The notes below the pieces were generated by a model, which was given only the letters and a program-made list of their open reading frames with translations, did no database searches and was not told the DNA's origin. A stretch of 64,000 nt of DNA from Sisyra terminalis (lineage: Eukaryota; Arthropoda; Insecta; Neuroptera; Sisyridae), in contig OY292277.1 of the NCBI GenBank assembly GCA_958496175.1, forward strand, positions 22,710,282-22,774,281, read 5' to 3'. Both the position numbers and the translations under genes were made by a program. Shown here in pieces: positions 23,901 through 35,900 of this stretch; within the stretch, counting starts at the first letter, position 1, and every line of letters begins with the position of its first letter.

Positions 23901-26900
23901 ACATCACTCAATTTTTGTAAAATAGCCTCCATGTTTAGTTCGGAAACAAACGGTTGTAATGATTGGCGAACGTAATCAATGTTATTAATGGCTAAGCACC
24001 ACTCTTTGGTCACCTCGAATTTTTTCTCGTATATATCCGAAACATCCCCCATACCATCAACGCGAGCCGCCATTTTATCTGCATAAAATACACTGCAACG
24101 ACAAATATCCTAAAAAAGAACAATTGTTTAATATAAATTTATAAATTATAATGTACCACTTTTACTTACATCAATAATTTTAGCGACAAATGTGTAACAA
24201 CCCTCAACATCAGGCCAGTTCAATTGTTGCCAAAATACTTTTATCTACAACAATACAAAACAATGATTAGCATAATAGGAAACAATATCATATTATATTT
24301 ATTACTTGATAAAATATTGTTAAAGTATCGACTGCAGATGAACTATATTTAAGCTCAGAACTAACAGGAATAAGAGAATCAAGTTCAACAGCTTTTTCAA
24401 TTCGCTGTAAAGCTTTATACACCGCAATATCCAGCCATTGTGCTACTCCACCGTGGAACCACTTATAAAACTCTTTTACTTGGAGTTCATTATTTGTCGG
24501 ACATAAACCCACACCCAATGCGACAAATCTTTGCAAAACCAAATATAGTTCAAACAAAGTAGTTCCTTGAGCCAACGGTTCATTAACTTCGTTGTTATTT
24601 GTAGACATTTCATCAAACCGAAGTCGTTTTAGTGACTTACAAATCGCCATTACTTCTGGTTCAACAAGAACTGCGATTCTCTTTTCATAGAATAAATACA
24701 AACTGGTAGCATATTGAAAATTCACGACCCTAAAAAATGCAAATTTAAAAAAAATAGCTTATATAATATAGTTTTTATATTTACTCTTGGAAAATCTTAT
24801 CATAGTATTCCACAGCCCTTTGTAAGTCTGAACGAACCAAATGAACAATTTTGATCATCAATTGCATCTTACTTTCGTCGGTCATATCTTGAATTCCATT
24901 ATTTTCGATTATATGCTCAAACCAGTCACTGGCTCCTTGGGTAACAGCGTCGGCCAATGTTCCTCGAATATCCCAATTTGGTTCTTCAGTTTTGAACGTT
25001 AGCCACGGGTAAGTTTCATTGGGGAATAAATCGGTTTTTTCTGGTGGTTCCAAGAGGCTTAGTTTGGCGATGATTCTTAGTGCGTCGAGTACTTGTTTTA
25101 GCATACTTTTGTCGCCAGCTGTCTTTTTACGAATTTTACGAATGGTATAAAAAACGGACGGTAATAGCTTTTTCGTTGCTTCCCAAAATATTTTTACTTC
25201 TTCTTCACATATTGTGTTTCCTTGCAACGGCCTAAAAAATATTAAAATTACATAAACAGTTGCAAAATGTTACAATTAATTGGTGTGTTAACATCCATGG
25301 ACAAAATTCCGTGATCAAATGTTTTTAATAAATATCATGAACAAATAGTACTAGTGAGTAACTTGCGGAATCAAGCGGTAGAGATGAGCAATTTATATAT
25401 TTACATAGTTCTGTGGAAATCTGGAGTCATCTAAAAGTATAGTTTCTTATGCTTTGTAAAAGTGACCTCAAATACATAACTATTATGGGTCTTCTGTTCC
25501 ATCTGAACGTTTATTTTCAAAGGCAGTGCAATAGGCAACCAGTAGAGGAAAACTATGAAAAGAAAATGGCTAAGCAAACTTTTATTTCTTTAATATCTGC
25601 CTAAAAAACATTGGTTTTTTACTAGTGAGTCTTCAAATTAAATTTTTCTAGATCAATTAAGACTTGTGTCTGGAATGTAGTTGTCTCATATTCTAATAAA
25701 ATATTTCTAATAGTTGATAGATTTAGTTTCCCTTTAAAAGCTATATTACTATCTCGCTCAGACATTTCTACTATACCAATACTCATGAAATCAAACATTA
25801 TAACTACAGCAATGTACTATTGGTATATAGCCCTGTTGTTCTGACTCTGCATTCATACATACGAAGGCAACGAAATTTTGATAATTAAAGTATTGCGAAA
25901 AGTTTTCGGTGTTTATATTCGATGAAAAAATATCGATGATTTACGTGATGTATCGATAAATATCGATGCAGGGTTTCGATATTTTACATCGAATAAAAAC
26001 ATCGATGAATTTTTCAAGTGGACACGGTTAGGTACCTCATATACCTGTATCAACATCAGATTGAAATTCAGATCTTTCTATATGTAGGTAACCGGTAATA
26101 CATTCATAGCGTCGTTACAAGGATCTTATAAAACTATATAGAAACATAACAGCTACCAAATGGCACCGACTTCAAATACTTTGGGAGATATATCTACTTT
26201 TTAACCAATTGAAATCCTATGAACTCTTATTCTGATAATGTCATTTTCGGTATTTTTTAGATTTCTTTAATATTTGATTTTTATACACTCCGTATGTATC
26301 AATAAAATATATAGAAACATTTAAATTTCAACCAGATACCGATCAAACAGTAAAAATTGGTTAAAAAAGCTTCAAATCTATCCCCTGGCTTCTTTGTGCT
26401 AAAAAACTTGTTTCTGTGATAAAAGAAAATCCCAGATGATTTATTTTTCCAGAGAACGTTCCACAGCTTTCTGCCGCTTTAACAAACTTTTAGAATAGGC
26501 GTTTTGTTCTATCAACATTGAAATTAAAACGCCTTCTGGGGGTTATTTTAAGGCGACAACAGATGTGAAACTTTTCTCGAAACAAAAACTGTATGTTTTG
26601 AATTCTAATGGACTAAATTTTCTTCAAACGTATACAAAGTGAAACATTGGAAAATTAATTCTTTCAGAATCATCACTTTTATAATATTATTATAACAAAT
26701 ATTTTGTTACGGAAATATATTGAAATAAAATAAAATCAGTGTAGCATGATTCATTATTTCTTACGTGAGCAAGCCTTAAGTCTTGAGAAAATAAATTTCC
26801 CAAAATATACACGTGAAAACTGATTATATAATATTTAAACGTCATAAATATTGAAAAATATAAAATTTCCTTAAATTTTCTTTTTCGTGTTTGGTTTTTT

Positions 26901-29900
26901 GTAAATAATTTTTAAAGATGGTGTGAAAAAGCAAAAGATAAAAACATTTTTTGTAATTTTTTAAAAAGAATTTTTAAAACAGAAGATTTAATACCTCAAG
27001 AAGATTACATTAGAGTATAATTTTATCTGCAGTAAATGTGTTATGAAGAACTATGTTTATTGAAACTTTATGGTGCAATAACTTTTCAATAGTCTATTAT
27101 TAACCTGTGGGATTAAAAACCATATGTAAAAATATTATAAATTTTACTAGTTTTTTTTTTATGATGTAGTTATTCCCAAATCGATTTTAACAATATCAGT
27201 TTTTAGCATCCATACTATAATTTCTTAGACGTACATGTTCGGGTAATTTTTTTTTTATAATTATTCTTTACATTAACTTAACATTTCGAATTGATTCGAT
27301 AAACCAAAATTTTCTTTAAATTGAAAAACTTTTTCAATCATGTTATAATTTTTCAAATGAGTAAATTACATTTTTAGTCGAATTTTGGCTCAAGTCTCAT
27401 TTAACGACATCGATATCTGGAAACTATGCATTTTTTACTTTGTTTTTAATTTAATTCGCGATTAAATCAGAACATAATAAAAATTAAATAACAAAAAAGA
27501 AAATTATTCGATTTAAAAATTGAATCAACAAAAAAATCGTGAATTAAACTAAAAACAAAGTAGAAAATGCAATATTCCCAGATATTGATGTCGCTAAAAG
27601 GGACTTGAGCCAAAAGATAGAATTTCAATTAAATAATTAAAAAAAAATAAAACTTACTTGATTAATTTATCCAGAATATTAGTAAACAAAAGAAAACTCA
27701 AAGGATATTCCGTATGCACTGAACAATACACAGACCATTGCACTAACGCCTGCTCTATCAATCCTAATCCACTTTGAGCTGCATGTTGCGTCAAAATCGC
27801 CTCAGCTTGAGTACTGAATTTTCCACACCACCAATTAGGATTCACCTATAATCACACAATAAATCTTATTTTTAATTACAACCCTAAATCCCTCACCTCT
27901 TTTTCTAAAAACAATGCAACTTTAGACTCTTTTTTTGATTCTCTAGACCACTTTTTCAATAATGAAAATTTTTGTCCGACCATTTCATATCAAAGTTTAA
28001 ATTTCAATGAATTTTAAGTAAATACTTTCCCAACTTATAGAATGAATTACAAAATGTTATTAAGTGAATCTAATTAGGGACGCATCACAGAATATTTGTT
28101 ATGTTTTACGTAAGATACCTTGCTTGTTTCCAGTTCATGGATCAGTAATATTTTCAGCAAATGACGATGTTCTTGGGCTGCAACCCGTGGTTGCTTCTGG
28201 GAACTGTAGGCTAGTCGTACTCGAATAACTCCTTGTCGTTTTAATTTGTTCTTCTTATCTAAACTATACCACATAGTCATACCAGACGCAGGAATTGTCT
28301 AAAAGTTACAAAACAATGAATTACAGCTTTCACTTATTGTGGAAATGTTTTACTTTTAAAGGAATGTTTGCACGTCCAATTAATTCATTATCATGTTGCC
28401 CGGTTGAGGCCGTGATGGCAATTTCCTTTACCAGTTTACGAAAACCCTTAACGCCACGTATTTCGGAAAATTTTGACATCTTTTCTCGTACAGTTTCAGC
28501 AGGATCAAAATCCCATACTTCCATGCACAGTGTGTCTTCTGGGGTGCTTTCGGAAATTGGTCTAGGGATCAACAATTCGGTTAATGTTACTTAAAAGTTT
28601 TTTTTTTTGGGTTTACTTACAAGGAAAAATGTTCTTCCCATGTAGGATTTAGTGTGGCACTTTTAACAGAAGTGTTGTATCGGTGGGAAGGTGAGGATTG
28701 TAAGTAAAGAGTCACAAAGGGATCACTTAAACCGTTGGCGTCTTTCGGCATCAAATCTTTTCCTTCAATCACTTCGACATTTAAGAGAATTTCTGGTGCT
28801 TCTTTCTTCTCCGCTGCCGCCAAAAGAGCTGTGTGCTTATCGTTTGGCATTTTAAATGCATCTTCCACGTAATTAAACAATGCTTCTTGTCCCATTTCGT
28901 AGTTTGCATCACAGCCGACATTGTGTAAAATTTCAAAGAGGATCTCTGAATAAAGTTCGTCAATCTGAAATCGCAACAATTAAATTTCTGTAATAGTTGA
29001 GTTTAAATGGCTTACGGTCATAGAGGCTAAATATAAATTGGTTTCTTTTTGGATTTCTTCTTTTTTAAGACCCCGAAATCCCCCGCGGGCTAGTGTCCCT
29101 GTGTTTTTCATTGTAGTGTTTTAATTATTTTTCATTTTTTTCCCCGATCAAATAATATTGAAGTTGAGCACTTAGGGTAATGTAGGTTACACCGTACCAC
29201 TTTCACTTGGGAAAATGAAATGAAAAAAATTCACGCACCGAATCACATAACGTTTAATGTTGGTCTCATGAACAAATTAAATGCAGATCAACATCGCGAA
29301 GCTTTTCTTGGCCCAAACGACGTCAAAAAAATATCTCTAAACTAGACTGCGTCCGGCGTAACCTACCTCTATCACACAAAAATTATAGGGACACATACAG
29401 GGGCCACCTAAAAATATAAAACGAGTTCCCGTGCAATTTGTACGAAGAGGGAACTCACACTATTTACACGTTAAGGATTGAACTGATTTGAGTATTGAAG
29501 AAAATGGGGGAAGAAAAGCATCGGTTGGTTTTCTTTTTAAAATTAGAAATTTCACAAAAGAAGAAAAACGCAAGTACGAGCAGCTGGAATCAATCAATAA
29601 GTAGGTAATAGATGATACAAATCTATTATATCAGACCAAATAAAAATGAACTAATGCAAAAATTTCACAACCGGAAATCGAAAATTTACATTTCAAATCT
29701 ATCGTAGGCATACGTAAATATCAAAAAATTCATAAATATTTTCACTGTCAATCAATTGGTGTGAAATTTTCATTGCCCCCATTCCCCATTTTGGAATTAA
29801 ATTGGGATATTTCGGTCAAACTCAACTCATTCTTGCCGTTCAAAAGCAAACAACTTTAAATATCTTATTTTGATAATCGTTACGCTCATCCGCCGCTCAT

Positions 29901-32900
29901 TCGTGCGACTTTCATTTGCCAAATTCTATTTTTAAGTTAAAATGTTATCGCATTCATTGTATTTAAAAAGAAAAATACATATTAAAAAGTAAATAAATGA
30001 ATAAATTACTACATAGTAACAGACCTATGTACAACTTGCGTGAAAAATCATAAAACGATTTTTTTTTTGGAAAGTAAGACATAAAATTGAAATAGCGCAA
30101 ATCATAGATCCCAGACAAATCAATCAAATGTTTATTATTGCAATTATATGAGTTGGGAAAACGATGAAAACCAGATATATGTCTTAGCGCAAAATTAATA
30201 GCTTGCATTATTAATAAACTTGAAATACATTACGTTAAACTTGACCCAAAAGCATTAAGCAGAAACCTAGTTGAATGCTTATTATCAAAATTCTCATTAT
30301 TTCAAAAAATTTCAAACATTTAAATTGAACTATTCAAGATTTCAACAAATAGACAGACCCGTGCTTAGAAATTTCTTTCTTTCTCCTTTAAGCGCTTGAA
30401 ATTTATAATTCAAGTAAACCATGCTTCTTCTTCTCAAATCTTTTATTTAGTTTATTGCTAGGGAGTCAAATTATACCATGAACCACCCTCTAATTTTCCT
30501 TTTAAGCATGAAATATGAAACTATCTATTTTTATCATAACTTATCATTATCACTAATTAGTAATTATATTTAAAAAATAAATTTTCCTACAACTCTTTGG
30601 GTGGAAAATTTTTGGAATTTCAAATTAAAAAGCTTAATGTATTGTAGTGCGCCGATACAGGGAGTCCTCTTATCAACACATAAAAGGATTGTTTTCAAAG
30701 AGTTATAAGCCAGCTGTTTTCAAATCATTGGGGTGTTTGATTTGATTAAAAATTAATATTCCATGGATATTCCATGGTAGATGGACCATCTACTTTATCT
30801 TTTCGGGAATATTAATTTTTAATCAAATCAAACACCCCAATGATTTGAAAACAGCTGGCTTATAACTCTTTGAAAACAATCCTTTTATGTGTTGATAAGA
30901 GGACTCCCTGTATCGGCGCACTACAATACATTAAGCTTTTTAATTTGAAATTCCAAAAATTTTCCACCCAAAGAGTTGTTGGAAAATTTATTTTTTAAAT
31001 ATAATTACTAATTAGTGATAATGATAAGTTATGATAAAAATAGATAGTTTCATATTGGTTCATATGGTCCTCCAGAATTGTTTGTAAAGGGTTCATTTTA
31101 TTACAGAAGACAGCCTCGATTGCAGTCGAACAGTCCGCGAAAAAGTCAATACAGATGAAGTCGTATTAAATAATAAAACGTCTAAATTATTATAAATAAG
31201 ATCATTTCAACGTCAAACATTATCCACCTTCCTACAACTTCACTGAATTTGATTAACATAAATACGAAAACTAAAATCAATAATAGGCAAAAATGTATGT
31301 TGACAAAAGCAAAGAACAAAGATTATAAACACATACATATGAGTGAAATACAATAATTGTTTTAAATTTGAACTAACCGGCTGTTGTCATTTGTTTCAAT
31401 TGGCATTTTGATTTCATTCAATTGCCAATTTTTAGCATTTGTTAGTTGTATATTAATGCTGGGCTATGAATTTTTAATGGGAAGTTACTAGTCAATATTA
31501 GGCAACTACTAGACAAATTTATATATGTATGTATGTTTGCAAAAACAGAGAACAAAAATTGTAAACGCATGGATATGGTTGAAAACTAAATATAGGTAAT
31601 TGTCTGAAATTTGAAATAACTGATTGTTGTCATTGATTTCAACTATCATTTTGATTTCATTCAATTGCCCATTTTGGTCATTCGTCAGTTGCGTCAGTGT
31701 TGACTGAATTTTTCACAGTTAGCTACTAATGATTTGTAAATGATTTGGGGGGTGCTAATGATTTTGGGTCCTAGTAGCTACTAATGATTTTATTGATGTC
31801 AATTTCATACAAAAGAAATTACTTGTGTTTTGCTATTAGAACCAAATAAATTATCAAATTAGATCTTTTCACCGGCTTTGAACTGCTATACGGTTATGTT
31901 CTAATAATATATAAACTATATTATTGCCTAATTAATGAAATATAATTTACGAAAGAAAACTATAAACATAAATTTGAACTAAAGTTCAAACAAAAACTAT
32001 TTATGTCGGTTTGCCCAGATACGTATTTCAACTGCCAAGCAAACTTCATCAGTGACCATTAAGTAGTATTGATGAATCACTTATTTCATAGCGTTTACAA
32101 AGTAATGCAATTCTACTTGTTGACTACTGAAGAACTTGCTTGGCAATCTAAATATGTATGTGGGACAATATATCAAAAATACATTCTGTTGGAGCTTTTG
32201 TTCCAATTTTTCTTTGTTGTTTACTTTTGTAAACTATATTACATAAATTATCTCACAATATATGTTAAATATTGTTTAAACAAAGAAATAATCTAAAAGA
32301 GTACGATTGTAAAATCACAAGACTTCTTCCATAATAATACATTTTTCCATATTAGAAAGAGAGGCATGAGTTGTAGAACAATAGACATTTTGTATCTGAT
32401 ACACTAACACAAACTGGTACTACTAACTTATGGTCTCTTTTTCTGCTCAATTTCTCATTTTAGGCTAAATGTTAAGGTTCTATTCTTCTATTTTTCTATA
32501 TTTGTAGTATTTTGTTTAAACTAATGACAACGAATGAAATTTTATGCAAAATACAATACAAAGTTTCCGGTACAGTTAATATGGTTACAGTCAATAGCTA
32601 TTTTCACGCAAAATTATACCAACATTTGAAGTCTACCTACCTAAGATACCTACATTTGAAATTTGAAGATCATACAAAAGGGGATTCACATCCACATGAA
32701 ACAAATGTATAATATAAAGACCACTAAAACAATTTCAATAATTTTATTCCATAATTTTATCCTAAAAATGTTAATCATTCCTCTAAAGATACTAGTTTTC
32801 CCCTTTTGTATGACTTTTAGTGATTATTACTTTTGAAAAAATATGTACTTTCAAATTACATAATCATGAAAAATTGGTAAGTCAATTTGGTTTAATTTAG

Positions 32901-35900
32901 CTATAAATGATATCTCGGCATAAAGAATTCCACTATCAAACTGGTAATTATCAATATTCACCAGTAATTGTAAACAACGGTCACCAAACTCGGGGCATTC
33001 ACCATTTAATTATTTTAAAAAGTATACCGGTTTAAACTAAGAAAAAAACAGGAGATATTATGAATGACATTTTAGTACCACTTCAAGCTTGAAGATGCAC
33101 ATTCCTGGTCCTCTACGAATAAGCTCTTAATAAAACATCTGCTTTTACAATTAATAAATCATTTTCTGCAATCCAAAAATAAACCAATCGTTGCCACTAT
33201 TCACGAAAACTCAATTTACATCTATCTTTCAAGATCGTTAACAATCTCAAAAATACCCTGCCGTTGTTTAATGAGTTCATTGACTAAAAAAACTTACATT
33301 CCATCCAGTAGCATCCTCTATTATATCGGTCTTAACACCCTCTTCTGGATCAGAATCGACGTCTGCCAAAGAATCGACGCCACTATCCGCTTCGGAGCCG
33401 GCCCGACCCCCATTTGCCTCTTCACCATCATCTCGCAACATTTCCATAACATTGTCTTCGATCGATTCATTTTCGACGCTGGGAATCGGTGCCAACGGTG
33501 ATTTATGTGGGCTACTTCCCGGAATTTCTGATCCCTCCCGAAATAACGAGCCAAATCGCTCGAAAAATCCGCCATCAATTTGCTGAATTCTATAAAAAAA
33601 ATATAATAATAATTTACTAAGCAATTAAAACCAGTTAAATCTGATATTAAGCAAACTCATTTAGTAGACAAATAAAAATAATATTTCTTTTACTTTTCTT
33701 CACATTAAATACATATTTACAAAAGTAAATGACACCTAAAAATTATTTAAAAAAATCATATCAATTTTCTTATCGTTTTTATAATAAAAGAGGTCGGAAA
33801 AGGCCAACGAATATAAGATTTAAATAAAAAGGCGTAAAATTGAAATACGATTAGTTGAATTTCGCGCACTAGAATAACAAGAACGCACTCTATGTGCGGC
33901 ATTGTGAAACACTAATCATACAATCAGCTGTTTGTTTCATCGGATTGTCATTTTTGAATGATAGTTAACTACATAATATTAAACGTCATTCCATGTATTT
34001 ATCTAATCAACGTTAATTTAAATACAATTTAAATAAATTGAACATTTATATTTTATATTCAGTGTGTGCTTAAACCGCGAAAACAACATACAATGTCTTT
34101 ACCAGTTTCCTTACGTGTTTTAACCAAATATCCGAAAAACTTAAATTTAATTATCAGAAATATGAGTTTGATAAGTAAAAAAGCGTTTGTTAACGGAGAA
34201 TGGGTTACGAGCAGTGACAATAAAATGTTTGAGGTAAAAAATCCAGCCACTGGAGAAATATTGGGATCCGTACCGGATATGAATGTTGCTGATACGCAAA
34301 AAGCGATCGATGCCGCATCTGAAGCGTTTTGTTGTTGGGGAGAAACCAGCGGTAAAGAACGAGGAATTTTGTTACGTAAATGGTTTGATTTAATGGTTGA
34401 ACATGGAGACGAGCTGGCAAAAATTATGACCTCTGAGTCCGGAAAAGCCCTAACCGAAGCTAAAGGTGAGGTTGTGTACGGAAACTCTTTTGTAGATTGG
34501 TACGCCGAAGAAGCGCGACGAATTGACGGTGAAATCATCGACAGCCCAAATAGAGCTCGCCAGATTTTAGTTACTCGCCAACCAATTGGAGTGGTTGGTT
34601 TAATCACACCTTGGAACTTCCCTCATGCAATGATAACCAGGAAAGCCGCTGCTGCTTTAGCAGCAGGATGTACCTGCGTAATTCGACCAGCAGAAGACAC
34701 ACCTTTAACAGCTCTTGCTCTTGCTAACTTAGCCGAAAAAGCCGGATTTCCCAAGGGGGTTGTCAATTTTGTAACCAGCAGCCGAGCAAATGCAGGCCCT
34801 ATTGGAAAATTGCTGTGTGAAAGTCCTGTAGTTGCCGGTATATCTTTCACTGGCTCAACAGAAGTTGGTAAACTTCTCTATCGTCAATGCGGAAATGGAA
34901 TCAAACGTATCGGATTAGAGTTAGGAGGAAATGCTCCGTTTATCGTATTTCCATCAGCCAATCTTGACCAAGCAGTGGCCGGAGCTATAGCCTCGAAATT
35001 CCGCAACTGTGGTCAAACATGCGTCACCGCCAATCGTTTCATCATCCATGAATCAATTTACGATAAATTTGTCGAACAATTTGCGGCAGCTATTAAAAAA
35101 AGTATTGTAATCGGCGATGGAGCTAAATCAGGCGTGAATTTGGGACCTCTGATAAACGAAGCTCAAGTAAATAAAGTTAACAACATCGTACGAGACGCCG
35201 TTGATAAAGGAGCAAATGTGGTCATAGGCGGAAAGAAAGCGGAAGACGTCGGAAAATTCTTCTTCCAACCCACAATTTTGACGAATATCACTGTCGATAT
35301 GCGCATTTATTATGAGGAAGTTTTTGGGCCAGTTGCACCGATTTTCAAGTTCAAAACTGAAGAGGAGGCATTATGTATTGCAAATGATACACAACGTGGG
35401 CTGGCTGGATATTTCTATTCGAATGATATTTCTCAGTGTTTCCGGGTAGCACGTCGCTTAGAGGTCGGAATGGTTGGAGTCAATGAAGGTTTGATATCAA
35501 CTGCTGAAGCGCCGTTTGGTGGTATCAAAGAATCAGGAATTGGACGCGAAGGATCACGACATGGAGTCGATGAATATACATACATTAAATATAACTGTTT
35601 CGGTAATTTATGTTAAATAATATGCAAAACCTTTAACTTTGTTGATTGTTAATTTTAATCCGGTTTTCGTTATAATCTAGTCATCAATAAGATATACATA
35701 AATGTGAACTTCTGATATAAGCTGTACTGTTAGCTACCTAGATATAAGAACACTAATAGACAATAATTTTTATGTAAAAAGTCTTCCATTCGATTTATTA
35801 TATTTTTGTATTATTTCATTTTATTTCATATGTAATTATGTACAATTCTATCAATTTTAAGTGAAAGAAATTATTCTTTGTTGATTCTGTGTTATAATTA

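Larger units (their letters stand above)
29112..33297 (-). other. Intron/promoter interval with hairpin and tandem duplication
   Basis: For the long isoform this is intronic. For the short isoform it is 5' flank. It contains the near-perfect hairpin 30512-31056, a diverged tandem duplication 31280-31745 and an inverted pair of hammerhead-like motifs near 32018-32165. No exon was recognised. Confidence 0.5.

Noticed and set aside
27898..27980. Possible extra exon of the BAIAP3-like gene (MVGQKFSLLKKWS...)
   Set aside because: It has a donor-like GTGAGG and would read in phase, but no acceptor precedes it and a stop lies just upstream. Direct joining of the neighbours gives HELETSKVNPNWW, as expected for the family.
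33321..33578. Alternative minus-strand frame over the second BAIAP3-like exon
   Set aside because: The frame 33589-33298 keeps splice phases on both sides and an acidic family-like leader. This other frame does not.
34066..34092. GTG start upstream of the SSADH ATG
   Set aside because: Animal nuclear genes start at ATG. The first in-frame ATG is at 34093 and gives a good mitochondrial presequence.
34059..34607. 182-codon minus-strand frame
   Set aside because: Antisense of the SSADH coding sequence, with no family features.
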